DNA of 64,000 bases from Gracilariopsis chorda. Taxonomy: Eukaryota; Rhodophyta; Florideophyceae; Gracilariales; Gracilariaceae. The DNA is taken from positions 1 to 64,000 of the forward strand of contig NBIV01000317.1 in assembly GCA_003194525.1 (NCBI GenBank). Direction: 5' to 3'. The notes beneath the pieces were generated by a model that saw only the letters and a program-made list of their open reading frames with translations, had not been told where the DNA came from and did no database searches. Made by a program: the position numbers and the translations under genes. Positions 33,093-44,757 of the stretch are shown here, piece by piece. The number at the start of each line of letters is the position of its first letter. Position 1 is the stretch's first letter.

Positions 33093-33755
33093 TTGACGTA
33101 CGAGGCGTATGATTCTTACGACATCCTGAAGAGGAAGCTGATTGAACCTCCGATATTAGTTGTAGCGAAACGGCACGGACGCATGGTATTGGATACGGAC
33201 ACCTGTAAGTGCCAGGTGGTATGCACTCTCCTAGAGGAACAACCGAAAGGTGGAATGCAGGCAATAGGTTACTGGAGTCGTAGCCTCTCCCAGGCGGAGC
33301 TGAACTACTCCACCTCCGAACGAGAATGTCTCGCTATCGTGTGGGCAGTACTACTACTGCGCCCTTACTTGTATGGTACCCACTTCACCTTGAGGAGTGA
33401 TCATGCTCCACTGAATTGTATATTGTCCTTGACGTACGCATCCGGATGCCTAGAACGTTGGAGGTTGCGCCTGCTGAAGTACGAGTTTGATATAGTCCAC
33501 CGCCCAGGAGTGAAACACCAGGCAGTGGACGCTCTGTCCCGTATATTCACTGATGGAGAAGATACAAACCCCTTGGAGGAAACCGTTCCGTACCTCCCCC
33601 TATGTGGCACGAAGAAAGGAAGTGAACCTGTAGGAGATCCCGTGGAATGTAATAAACCCAGTGGAAATTATTCCGGTATTTCTGAGTTGATGGCCCTAGT
33701 TGGGGAGGAGAAGGAAGTACTCCTTATAAGCATGGAGGAATTCCTGAAGGAGTAG
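33093..33755 (+). pseudogene. Ty3 RNase H domain
   Basis: Reads LVVAKRHGRMVLDTDTCKC (normally D-x-S-x-x-G-x-G), then AIGYWSRSLSQAELNYSTSERECLAIVWA, FTLRSDHAPL and IVHRPGVKHQAVDALSR. This is the standard RT-linked RNase H followed by the tether. It is open over 220 codons in a frame different from the RT. Confidence 0.85.
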
Positions 33756-33955
33756 AGCTCGGACGCTTTCAGTAAGGAGAGCCTCGCCACTGTTGGACAC
33801 ACCACATAACTCTTCGGTATAGACTGGGATGGCGTGTTGGTGCGCCGCGCACCACTTGATGGCGCACTCCGAAAGGTGGTCCCAGCCAACCCGCGGCTGG
33901 AGTTCTATATCTTTCGCATTATCCGCGCCTCGTAGGACATCCAGGCGGCTCCCGT

Positions 33956-34447
33956 ATGTATTTAACCATGAGGAGAGAGTTCTTTTGGCCACAAATTGCC
34001 AACGATGCTTTCCAAACAGCAGCGGACTGCCACTCATGCGCCGCCACTAGGGGTACCATAAGAAGGCATAGCGCTCCCTTAACCTTGTTTCCTCCTTTTG
34101 GTCCTTTGGAGTTTGTGGCTATGGACATATTGGGCCCTCTACCGAAGTCGAAGCGAGGATACCATTATATCCTGGTTATCACCGACCGGTTTTCGAAGCT
34201 CACCCGTGCCATTCTTCTGAGGAGCACCACGGCTGGAGTTATTGCAGACGCCTTTCTGGAGAATTGGGTCTACCCATACGAGATACTCCTGTACCTCTTC
34301 ACGGATAATGGTTCCCAATTCGCGGCGAAACTCTTCGGCGCGATCTTAGAAAAGCTGAGAATGAAACAGCTGTTCAGCACCGCGTATCATCCCCAGACGA
34401 ATGGCCAAGCAGAGAGGTTCAATAATATCATCGCCTCGAGGTTATAA
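33956..34447 (+). pseudogene. Ty3 integrase zinc-binding end and DDE core
   Basis: YLTMRREFFWPQIANDAF leads to the CHSC part of the HHCC zinc site. The catalytic core has VAMDILGPLPKS (D1), LFTDNGSQF (D2) and TAYHPQTNGQAERFN (E). All three acidic residues are kept. The frame ends in TAA at 34445. A 70-bp tandem duplication covering the E motif follows immediately, and then homology is lost. Confidence 0.9.
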
Positions 34448-34517
34448 CACCGCCTATCATGCCCAAACGAATGACCAAGCGGAGAGGTTCAAAAATATCA
34501 TGGCCTCGAGGTTAAGA
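34378..34517 (+). repeat. 70-bp tandem duplication in the integrase gene
   Basis: 34378-34447 and 34448-34517 are about 87% identical copies of the segment encoding the catalytic Glu motif. The period is not a multiple of three, so the second copy is in another frame. Confidence 0.85.
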
Positions 34518-34574
34518 AACTGTATTTCAAACCACCAGAAGGGCTGTGTCTCGTACGTAGGCCCGCAAATAATT

Positions 34575-35840
34575 ATATTACGGGAGGTTGTTGAGATGAG
34601 GGGGTGTTGTTGATTGACGGGAGACGTTGCGCCAAAAATCCACTTGCACGTCCCCTTCAGTGCATGCAATTTCCACTTTGGCGCAGCGCCGCCCCCCCAA
34701 AAAAAATACAGCAGCAGCAGCAAAGCTTATTGGCTGCTTAGCTACTGCTGCGTGTTGACTGCCGCTGTTGCTCACTGGCTGGAACTACAGGTAATGACTG
34801 CAGTGCCAGCCCATTGCAATCAGGTGCACTTAGAACAACACATGTCAGTAAGTAAACAAACCAAAGTTAGAGTTATGTTTCTACTACCCCTTTGGATCCA
34901 TCAACCAAAGTTTGGCTCTGGCGCAGGATGAAAAACCCAATTTGCTGCGTACATCCAAAACTGGATTCGAAAGCAAATTTATTTCTCTCCACTCTTGAGC
35001 ATTATTTGATGTATGAGGGAGGTGGTCTTGATTGAATGGAGGTGGTGCGCCAATAACCATCATTGCATGACCCTGTACGCGCATGTAAAATTGCCATTTG
35101 GCGCAATGCCTCCGTACCATTTAAAGAAATCAGCAGCAGAAGCTAAGCATACACTGCCTTGGCTGTTGCTGCATGTGCATTGCCTTGCTCCATGATGAGT
35201 GGCTGGCACTCAAAGAATGACTGCAATGCCTCCCACTCAAGAGCAGGCAGATTGTGCCACATGGCTTAAGCGATCATTCAATTTTAGAGCAGCTGCATAT
35301 TGCATCGCATATCTCAGTCGAGTACCATCTATAGCTTCTGACTTCTCAAATGTCACTCTCGGCGCAGCGTCTGTCATTGGTCCACAGACCGTTTGCGAGC
35401 AATAGCGAGCTAAAGCAGTCTTCAGATCCCTCGAAGTCACCCATGCTCAGCGGCGCGCAGCGCTGCCGGTGACCGAAGGCCGCTTCCACTTGTCTCTCTC
35501 TACTATAGATTTATAAGGGGATGAGGCGGGAGTTATTGATTGAACTGAGGCAGTGCGCCAATAAGAACGCGCGCACGGCGCCATCAGCGAGTGCAAAAAC
35601 CTCTCTTGGCGCAATAGCAGCAGCAAAGCGTAGAGCTCATTGACTGCTGCTGCATGCTGCTCCATTTTGACTGCTTCTGATGCTGAATGGCTGGCACTGC
35701 AGTACATGACTGCAGTGCAAGCCACTCAGCAGCAACTGGCTTGCGCGACACGTGGCTAGCATGTTGCACTGCAACAGTGCAGAACAAAGTGCAGAGCATA
35801 TATATAGCATTGGCTCAGTGCAGAAATCATCTCCGTTAAC
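34575..35840 (+). repeat. Satellite array B (three units, plus orientation)
   Basis: Three tandem units, with the GGCGTTGCGCC-type inverted repeat starting near 34614, 35033 and 35542. Each unit has the ATGAGGG(G)-GTTGATTGA lead, the inverted repeat, a CAG tract and the CTGGCACTGCAGT hairpin (for example 35688-35724). Between units are blocks with GTTTGCGAGCAATAGCGA and GCGGCGCGCAGCGC. The stretch 34850-34920 is the unoccupied version of the pogo site and 35270-35450 the unoccupied version of the Harbinger-1 site. Confidence 0.85.
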
Positions 35841-36469
35841 CACTATTTTTCATCCCATTCATGCTTGGTCAATAGCCCAGTCTCGTAAACTTTTGCCGTT
35901 TTGGGCACTGCGGCTGGCCTGAGACTAGGGCAAGGCCGAGCTCGTGCGCAGGTCGCTACAAGAGTAATCCACCGAGTACGACGAATCTGGGAAACGTCAG
36001 GTGCTTCTCTGTGGTTTACTGGTCGATTGACGTCGATCCAGGATGTCTGAGGGTCTCCTGGACATATTATTAGCTTGCTGTGCAGGGTCCGGGGCGGCCG
36101 CCGTGTCATATCTCTTGGGGCCAGAAAGCACACTTCGGTGTGTGAGTGAAGGCAGACCAATTCTTTCAACCGAGAGCGGATTGCACATCAAACAGCTTAA
36201 TAACTGGCTGGGCGCACTCTGTGCGTCATAATACCATAGGAGTGTGTCGAGAGTCCCTGTGCTGCGCACGAATTCATCGGGTAAATAAAAGTCTTGCATC
36301 GTTTATTTTTAGTTTTTCATGAGACTACGCCCGGTGGGTGCAATGCAAGAAACTGGAACCAGTTTTTCAATTTCCACGTTCTTATTTTGGAAAAGTATTC
36401 TCGAACTCTGGGAAATGTTTTAGGGGGTTCGAAAAATAGAATTGCTGTTTCTTACGTTATTAAATTACT
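35841..36469. other. No recognisable gene; left flank of Helitron
   Basis: Only short open frames. The Helitron 5' end (expected to begin TC) must lie in or near this stretch but could not be pinned. Confidence 0.3.
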
Positions 36470-37410
36470 ATGGCGCGAGGCGGGCCACCTCCGAACTATG
36501 ATGGGGCGAGACCGAATCCTGGAGATGCTCGAGCGAATATGGACGTGCGCGAGTGAGTTCTGGAGGTGCCAGAGCCAATTCTGGAGGTGCACGAGCCAAT
36601 TTTGGAGGTGCACGAGCCAACACTGAAGGCGCTATAGCAAATTCTGTAGGCGCTAGAGCCAATGCCAGGGGTACTCGAGTCAATTCCAAAGGTGCCAGAG
36701 AGAATTCTGGAGGTTCCAGGGCAAATTCTGGAGGCGCCACACAGAATGCTGGAGGTGGTAGAGCAAACGCTGGAGGCGCCAGAGCCAAATCGGGAGGGGC
36801 CACAACAAGTTCTGGAGGCGCCAGGGCCAATTTGGGAGCGGTCAGAACCAATTATGGTGGTGCCACAGCCAAATCGGGAGGGGCCAGAACCAATTTTGGT
36901 GGTGCAACAGCCAAATCTGGAGGGGCCAGAGTGAACTCAGGCGGGGCAAGACAAAACGCTGGAGGTTATCACCTCAATAGTGGTGGACCACGGCCAGGGG
37001 CTGGACAACCACGACGAATACCAGCTCCTCCTACTCGAGATAGTGTGCAAGTGAATGAGAGCAGAGCGCACATGCAAGGCTTCATTGTTGCAGCCCGTGG
37101 AAGAAGAATTACTCCTGAACCTACTTGCGTAGCTGGGCCAAGTGGGTCCATTCCCACAGTGCTACCAACTTCTTGCCCAATACCTAGATTTTTGGGGTTC
37201 GTGAGAGACCTTTGGAGTCACATTCCTCCGCCTCCGATGCCTCTCCCTCTCCCACCGATGCCTGCAAAACAGATAACCGCTCCGATGGAATTGGAAGAGG
37301 ATGAGATCACTCCTGCTCCCCACACCAGCCACAACAGCAGCTACAGCAACAGTTTGATACAACAGTCATGCACTCTGCTAGGCGTCCTGATCGAGGACTC
37401 TATCACGTGA
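36470..37410 (+). pseudogene. Helitron ORF1: heptapeptide GGARANS repeat protein
   Basis: The likely start is ATG at 36470 (MARGGPPPNYDGARPNPGDARAN). A one-base shift near 36545 moves the reading into the frame that is open from 36553. About 18 imperfect heptads (S/N-GGAR-x-N) fill 36550-36975, a 21-bp minisatellite. A Pro-rich, low-complexity tail follows (PPPPMPLPLPPMP). A second frame change near 37360 joins it to the Rep frame. The basic, glycine-rich heptads suggest nucleic-acid binding, by analogy with GGARPGAG-type motifs seen before Helitron reps. Other identity is unknown. Confidence 0.6.
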
Positions 37411-39590
37411 AGTATGCGTGGGATCCTGTGGCAGCTCAGGAAAGGAATGATTCAGCGATCCATGCAAGTGTGCCAAAGTTTTGGGCCATTCCCACTGCGG
37501 GTCAATGGCGATGCGGAGGATGCAGCGAACACTCACACACGCTCTTCTCCTGCCCGTACCCAGTGTGGTCGTTGAACATTCATACCTGCAAGTATTGCGG
37601 TTGGGTTTTGCTTGGCAAAAGGACCCCTGGATTGTGCTGCGGAATGAAGAGAATACCAGGCTGGGGGGTCACGTTCTGCAGAAGGCATAGAAAAGAGTTG
37701 GTTTGCAGTCTTTATAGCCTGAGAGCCTTTTACAGCCATTTTCTCAATTCGAATACTCTCTTCGTGACAACACCAGCGTTCATTGACACATCGTATGTGA
37801 CGGGAGGCGGTCTCTCTCTTCTCAGACTTGAGGGCAACGCAGCTTTCGCTCTCCCTACCCAAAACAAATACAACAAGCGCTACAGCTTTCTGTGTGGTAC
37901 CGGTTCCCTTTTCGTGGATCCATCACACTATGTGCGTGCCAATTTGCGTGCGTTCACTCAAAACATCAATGTAAGAGAAATCGTACCCAGGTTGTACGAT
38001 GTGATACAGATAAAGCCAGACTTGGTGTCCGAGCGTTACCGATCCATGCTTAGCACGCAACATCAACAACGAAAAGCAGAGACCGCTGTGGAGATCAGCG
38101 TGCAAGCAGGGGAACAAGGAGTAGTCGTACGGGGATACGACGTAGCCCAAAGTGCCACATTCAGTGCTCCCCATGCAGGTGCTAGCCCTCTCCGTGAAGA
38201 TGTTTCTGGTGGAGGGAAAACCATGATGAGAACGCTCGAGGTTGATCTGACTGGCCTGTACAGAGTGTTGTATCAAGTACCGGGATTGGTAAAAGGAACC
38301 GTAACAGAAGAGCACAATGCAGTGACGACTGCTGCTGCTGCTAGAGCAGAAGCAATTGTAAATGCCGCAAGCAACGCGCAAGTGCGGTGCCGACTTCTAA
38401 AACCGGCATCCAAACTTGCAGAGAAGGGCAGGTTCCCTCTTCTCTACCCATATGATGATCAACACGAACCGTTTGACATCCGTCTCTTTTTGGAGGAAAG
38501 GAACTCAACACAGCAAAGTTCAGGTCTCAGGATCAACGAGTGGAAGCCTCGAAAGCTCACCTGGGCTGAGAACGCGATGCGACCTCCGTACTCAGACAAC
38601 ATCTTCCTAAGCAATGGACTGTTCATGCAGATGTGGATGCTGTGCAGGCACACAAACATTGAGGACATGCCAATATGTTTCCTGGAGAGGGAAAAACAGG
38701 CACGTATTGTATAAGAGCAAAAGACCCAGCAAGCACAACAGCAAACCAGTCAATTGTCACCATCCCAGTTTGCACAAAAGGGATGAATATTTCTACCCGA
38801 TGACTCGGTCAACTCAGCGGCGTACTGGAAAACAAAGTGCATGGATGTACAGGCGATGGTAGCGCGGAGACGACTGCCTTCTCTGTTCATTACAATCAAC
38901 ATAAACATCTGGCGAGAGGACATCCAGCGCTGTATGGACACCAGCACTCGGAGCGCATTTAGCGCACAAAATAACCGCCGTCAACCGTTTGACCGACCGG
39001 ATCTGATTCCAATGGTACACAACTATTACGAAAAGGACTTCATGAACGCATTGGAGAAGAACGCGGAGCACATCTTTGGAATGAAGTGCCTGGGGCTTGC
39101 ATCAAAGCTCGAGTTTCAAGAGCGCAATGTGCCTCATCACCACATGCTCGTGTGGCTCGAGGAAGGCGTGAATGAAGATATTGATGTGATCGACGAGCTG
39201 ATTCGTGCAGAACTTCCCCTTACAGAAGAAGACGACGCGTGGTGTGGCCTCATTCGCTTCATGTACAGGTACCATCACTCCCCCTATTATCGGAATCGCG
39301 CTGGGCGATCCAAATTTCGATACGACACCAAGATGATTGTGCCAGAGACTTACATTCAAGAAACCAAGAATCACCTGATATACCGAAGAAGAAGGAAAGA
39401 AGACCTCCAGATTGTGCCGTACAACCCAACTCTGACCAAGAAGTACCGCTCCCATATCAACGTAGAACGCACGCAAGGAAGGGGTGCAGTGGCGTATCTG
39501 ATTAAGTACGCGTTTAACCAGCCCAAAGCTCAGGAGGGGGTGCTCAATGGGAATGATGCTAATGCGACAGGTACACAGAATGAGCAGTAA
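37368..39590 (+). pseudogene. Helitron Rep endonuclease (HUH), two internal stops
   Basis: One frame of 741 codons has TAA at 38712 and a TGA at about 38784. The N-terminal part has Cys pairs typical of Helitron zinc fingers (WRCGGCSEHSHTLFSC, TCKYCGW, CCGMK). The Rep domain has FITININIWREDI, ERNVPHHHMLVWLEE (the two-His HUH motif) and GAVAYLIKYAFNQ (catalytic Tyr region, one clear Tyr followed by KY). This enzyme nicks DNA and starts rolling-circle transfer. No frameshift is seen within the frame. Confidence 0.85.
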
Positions 39591-39724
39591 CAAAAGCGGC
39601 AGGCCCAAAAGAACATTCGTGCGTACATGCGAGCGCATGTGGTGGGAGCCATCAACTCAGCTTGGAGAATTTTCGAGTTTCGACATGTTCATATATACCG
39701 TAAATAGAGCGACTGGCCATTCAA

Positions 39725-42034
39725 TTGGAAGGAGAGCGAACGTTTCTGCTCAGAGTTCCAAATCAAATCTATTCTGCATCGCCACCCTCTACGTTGGAGA
39801 AATACTTTGCAAGGCTTAAAGCATGGGAGAACCTCGACTACCTTTCTTCCTTTGAAAAAGTGCGATTGTATCGCACGCATCTTGCCCGTGTGATAAACGA
39901 AGACGATAGAGACAGCACTCAGGTGAACACAGACAACTGCGATCCTCCCATGTACGTGGTAGAGCGCACGGAAGACGAGCAATGCGTCGCAAGGATCAGA
40001 GGTGTTTCACTGTCTGATATTGAGCTCTTTGCCTTGGACTTGCTGCTCATGAAATACACCTCCAGCTCTTATGAAGACGCCAGGACTTCTAACGAACAGC
40101 ACTATGAAACTTATCGTGAAACTTTGTTTGCAAGCAGACTGCTTGCGGATGGATCTGAGTTTGATATTACGTTTCAAGAAGCAGTGCAGATCTATAGCAC
40201 GCCCTCCGAGCTACGATGTATGGTTGTCACACTATACCAACAAGGCGCAGACCCAGAGAAAATGACCACTGAAAACTGGAAGTCACTATGTAGCGACATA
40301 CATACAGGAGATGAGCAGCAACGAAAACAAGAAATGTATCGACGTGTGGTGGAGATCTTGGACCGGGACTGTAGACAACTGCTACGCGATCACAGCTTCT
40401 TCTCACAACTCTTACAGCAGGATGACGCAATATTGACAGAGACGAATCGAGTTCCAAAAACTCTAGACGCGCAAGTGGAGCAAAATGCCTCAACGTTGCA
40501 TTAAAGGTACGCCAACTTAAAAGTTTTCCAACGACAAGTCATTGACACCGTCATTGCCCCATTGCAACAAACACAAGCGCTGAAGGAGCGAAAAAGCACT
40601 CCGGGAAAAGTGTTCTTTGTCCAAGTATCCGCAGAAACCGGGAAAACATATTTGCTCAACCTCCTTCGCGATATCGCTGAGTCGGAACGAATGCTCGCCG
40701 AAATGCCTGCTACAACAGGCTTCGAAGTTTCTTTGTACGAAGGTGCCCGCCATTCACATATCGTGCTCGCACTGAGAGTTGCTGATAGGGACATCACAAG
40801 CAGCACTATAGCCAATTTGTCCAAGTACGGTCCCTTATCTCAACCTGCAGAACTGCTACGCGGAATACAAGTGCTCGACTTGGATGTGATTTCCATACTC
40901 TCACGAAAGCTCTTTGAACTCATAGATGCGCTGCTCAAAGATATTTGCTGCAGTGGAATTGAAAACCCACCTCCGTTTGGGGGCTTTACCATCGTTCTAT
41001 CCTGCAGCTACTCCCAACTGTTTCCAATTGTGCCGCAGGTATACACGGAGGCTGAGCCAAGTGGGAATGTGAGCCGAGCGTAGACAAACATTCTCAACGA
41101 GTTGCCATGGAAGAGTGATCTGTGGACATTGTGCGTGGTTCAAGTGCTGTATCTCACCGAACAAGTACACCAAGCTGATAGTCCGGCATTTGCGTAGCTG
41201 TTACGATGCATTGCACGCAACACAATATCATATAATGCTCCATTTCCACTCAGATCTACAGGTGGCATGCAAACCGCTTCCCAATTCCTGTGCAAGTGGC
41301 TCAAAACCCGACGCAAGGAAGATATGGATCTCAGCAAAACGTTCATTGCGTCCACAAATCAGTTGATCGACGAAAATAATGCGGCAGCGCTCGATCTGTT
41401 TCCAGGTGAGCGCTTAACTCTTTCGTCAGAGACGACTGTGCAACCTGATCGTGGACATAAGCCAGAGTCTGACATGGCCAGTACTATCGTTCCCGAGTTT
41501 GCATATCAGTATGCGCCACCTGGAGTACTGCCTCATAACTTGGACTTGAAGGCCTATGTGCCAGTTATGGGCATTGGTAATGTGCTGCATCCTGCTGTCG
41601 TCAACGGAAAGTTGTTTGTATTCGTGCGTGTCGATCATTATACCATGCACGTGGCTCATTTCGACGAAAACGGACAGGTTCTGGAACCATAGCTACTACA
41701 TCGTATCGACGTCGACTTGTCTTTCTCAGATATTTGCATGGTTCGAAGGCAGGTCCTCATTCGTCTTGCGTTTGTAGCAACCGTGCACAAAGAACAGGGA
41801 AAGACCTTGGATGGCTTGGTTGTGGATGTCCAATCCAAATTCTTCTGCGCCAGTTATTGTACGTGTAATTGTCGGGCATTTGAAGGAACGGCCATGTGCT
41901 GCTTCTGCATGAACCGCAGCTTACATCCGGGAATGCGCAGACAGTTCATCCCACGCCTGCGGCCATCGAGAACCCAGTGCTGCCTGAATTCCTCCACAAC
42001 CATAATCATATTTCTTGCGTTCTTCATTCATTGA
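39725..42034 (+). pseudogene. Helitron Pif1-like helicase, internal stops only
   Basis: A single frame of 770 codons is interrupted by TAA at 40502 and TAGs at 41081, about 41194 and 41690. The linker contains LEKYFARLKAWENLDYL. The helicase has a damaged Walker A (VQVSAETGKTYLL instead of GxxGTGKT), a Walker B region (LDLDVISILSRKL), GGFTIVLSCSYSQLFPIV (motif III) and the C-terminal FVATVHKEQGKTLDGLVV (motif VI region). The Walker A change and the stops rule out activity. The preceding Rep lies in another frame, so one indel separates them. Confidence 0.8.
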
Positions 42035-42097
42035 AGTAAACTATATGCTTTCCTCCTTTTGCTTTCTCCAATTTTCCTTTTCTTCCCACCACCTTTG

Positions 42098-43680
42098 ATC
42101 ACTCCTTCACCGCAGCACGCAGCGCCGCCTGTGGCCGAAGGCTGCTTCCTATTTTCCCGCCACTTTATACATTTGTTCATGTATGAGGGGGTAGTTGTTG
42201 ATTGAAGGGAGGCGTTGCGCCAATAAACACGCCCGCACGCCCCTTTCAGCCCAGGTAAAGACCTCTCTTGGCGCGACGCCTCCCTTCTATTTAAAGAAGT
42301 CAGCAGCAGCAGCAGCAAACCTCAAAGCTCATTGGCTCCTGCTATATGTTGACTGCTGCTGCTGTTTAGTGGCTGTTACTACGCCACTGTTACCCAACCC
42401 ACTGCAAAATGGTATGTACTGCAGTCATTTCGGAAGTGCCAGCCAATTACACTCCACTGTACCCTACATCCAAAACTGCAATTCTAGCCACTCACCAACG
42501 CGCAGGCACTGAACCGCAAGTCCATTCCACATCCACTCTTAGCACCGCAGCCCTTATTGGTTTGGAGGCCATTTGCGAGCAATGGCGAGCGGAAATGGCC
42601 TGCAAATCCCCCGAGGTCACGCTCATTCAGCAGCGCGCGGCGCCACTGGCGGCCGAAGGCCGCTTCTACTTGTCTCTACATTAAATAGATTTGTTCCCGT
42701 ATGAGGGGGTACATGTTCATTGAACTGAGGCGTTACGCCAATAATCCCGCTCGTACGCCCACGTACACGGTGCAAAACCTCTCTTGGCGCAACGCATCGC
42801 TTCCATTCAACACATCCACCAGCAGCAGCAGCAAAAGCAGCAGCAGCAACAATCAAAGCTCATTGGCTGCTGCTGTATGTTGCGTGCTGCTGCTGCTCAG
42901 TGGCTGGCTCTACAGAACTGCCACCCATCCCATTGCACATTGGATCGCACTGCAGTCATTTTGGCAGTGGCAGCAAATTACAATTCACGCTACGTTACAC
43001 ATAGTACTGCAGTGCTGGCCACTCACCAACGCGCGGGCGCTTAGTTTCAACTCTATTTCATAGTAGTTCTCGGTGCCGCAGCTGTTATTGGTTTGCAGGC
43101 CGTTTGCGAGCAATAGCGAACAGAAACGGCCTGCAGATATTTCAAAGTTACATTCATTCAGCGGCAAGAAGCGCCGCCCGCCACCAAAGGCCAATTCTAC
43201 TTTTCTTTCCTCTCTTAAACATTTGCTAATGTATGAGGTGGTGTTCTTAGTTGATTGGAGGCGGTGCGTCAATAAATTCCCTTGCATGCCCCTCTACGCG
43301 CATGCAAAACTCTCATTTGGTGCAACACCTCCCTACTACTTAAAACATTCAGCAGTAGCAGCAACAGCAGCAGGGCTCTCTGCTTAGTGTCTAGCACTTT
43401 ACTAATTACTGCAGTGCTAGCCAGCTACAGGAGGCAAATATTCACGCTTCACCCTCATTGGCAGTCACTGCAGTTAATTTATAGACCTATGGACAAAGAT
43501 CCACGACTCTAGCTACTCTATGCGCCGCAGCGCCGTGGGTATTTCGAGCGCTATTGCGAGCGTAAGGCAATCAAGGTGCTCGGAGAAGCTCGTAACGCTA
43601 CAAATTCAACAAAGCTACAAAAACGACGTGGCGCGCAGCGCCGCCTGCTGCCCAAGGTCGCTTTTACTTGTTACTTACTA
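42098..43680 (+). repeat. Satellite array C (three units, plus orientation)
   Basis: Units are anchored by the inverted repeat at 42204-42287, about 42723 and about 43254, giving periods of about 519 and 531 bp. In the first unit the arms GAAGGGAGGCGTTGCGCCAA (42204-42223) and the near-perfect reverse complement (42268-42287) enclose 44 nt. A second stem (42561-42574 with 42593-42606; 43094-43105 with 43124-43135) shows compensatory changes between units. CAG tracts and the GGCCGAAGGCCGCTTC hairpin are also present. No open frame is conserved, so the unit is non-coding. Confidence 0.85.
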
Positions 43681-44270
43681 AATATTATGACTTCTTGGCT
43701 AACACATTTTTAATCATCACATTTTCTCCAAGTGTTAAAAACCCTGAGATATATAGATGCCTCAGACAACAACACAAATTGTAGTGCAACGCGTTCGTGG
43801 AGGTTTATGGCACCTTGCGACTCATATATGCAGAGTTACCGAATCGCGGCGGACGTGCCCGATATATGAATCGGAGATCAATTTCTCGACGCCGAGCTTC
43901 CTTGCACATTTTAATGGACATTAGTTTACTTGTTACTTTGGCACAATCAGCACGCGTGTATATGTTGGTTGCACCTATTATTTAGGAATAGCTATATTCT
44001 ATTTATCTAATTTAATATAGCTGCCCGACAGAGGGCCGGCGCTGACTATACTTAAGAGGCGACCGAGACCCCACTGCGGGACGGTAAACACAACAACCGA
44101 GTGTTCGGCTCTGACTGAGGAACCCCTGTTAATTGATAAACTCCATCGGAGAGCCAACACCTGATGCTGGACTAGTTACTGCAGCTCATGGCATCTCGAA
44201 CCGCATTTCGCGTCACGTTACCATCCGCTCTGCGTGTTCTACTATATCTTCTATACTTACCCTGATATAG
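43681..44270. other. No recognisable gene
   Basis: Short frames only. GTTCGGCTCTGACT at about 44113 is shared with 28768. Confidence 0.3.
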
Positions 44271-44757
44271 GCAGCACCGCCATGTTCCCCGGTGATTCCT
44301 TATTTCTTTCTCGCTTGTCTCGCACCTCTTTTCCGGTAATACCGTACACCTGCACGCACATCGTAAAGGTGAGCCTCGGACTTGCACCGCACTAGCGTGC
44401 CCTCCACAGGTAGCTCTGTTTACTGTTCGTACCCTTTATCGAAGAGGATCCGAACGCCTTTGCGTGTCTTTCCCTTCGCAGGGTATCGCACTACAAACTG
44501 GTCTCCGGACCTAGAAAGTGGCAGCACCCACATGTTCGCCGGTGATTTTTTATTTTTTTCTCACTTGTCTCGCGCCTCCTTTCCGGTTATACCATACACC
44601 TGCACGCTCGTCGTGATGGTGAGCCTCGGAATTTCACTCGACTAGCGCTTCCACCGCCGGTGGCTCTTTTTAACATTGTTACCTTTTACAGAGAAGTATC
44701 CAAACGCCTTCGCGTTTCCTTCCCTCTCGCAGGGTATTGCACCACATAAATCACAGT
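44271..44757. repeat. Two tandem copies of a 249-bp unit, possibly exon-containing
   Basis: 44271-44519 and 44520-44757 are about 80% identical. Each copy holds a plus-strand open piece (MFxGDxLFxSxLSRxSFPVI, then PYTCT), followed by GGTGAGCCTCGG and later CGCAGGGTAT. These look like a donor and acceptor around a short intron. A duplicated exon-intron unit is one reading; a non-coding tandem repeat is another. No family is recognised. Confidence 0.5.

Larger units (their letters stand above)
29304..34560 (+). mobile_element. Degraded Ty3/gypsy LTR retrotransposon
   Basis: The domains occur in Ty3 order: gag, aspartic protease, reverse transcriptase, RNase H, integrase. Each is broken by stops or frame changes. 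Homology ends soon after the integrase core at about 34550, where satellite array B begins. Neither a chromodomain nor a 3' LTR is seen, so the 3' end seems deleted. Boundaries are approximate. Confidence 0.85.
36470..42034 (+). mobile_element. Decayed Helitron (rolling-circle transposon)
   Basis: Three consecutive coding blocks: a GGARAN-repeat protein, a Rep (HUH nuclease) and a Pif1-type helicase. The Rep and helicase frames are long and broken mostly by nonsense codons. The element lies between satellite arrays B and C, which share orientation, so it may have inserted into one continuous array; the ends (TC...CTRR with a hairpin) were not resolved. Confidence 0.8.

Noticed and set aside
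36468..36851. Minus-strand ORF of Ala/Pro/Leu repeats (APPELAL...)
   Set aside because: It is the antisense shadow of the GGARAN minisatellite; the plus frame continues into the Helitron ORF.
42784..43044. Gln-rich ORF across CAG tracts in satellite array C
   Set aside because: The frame is not kept in the other units, so the poly-Gln is only translation of the CAG run.
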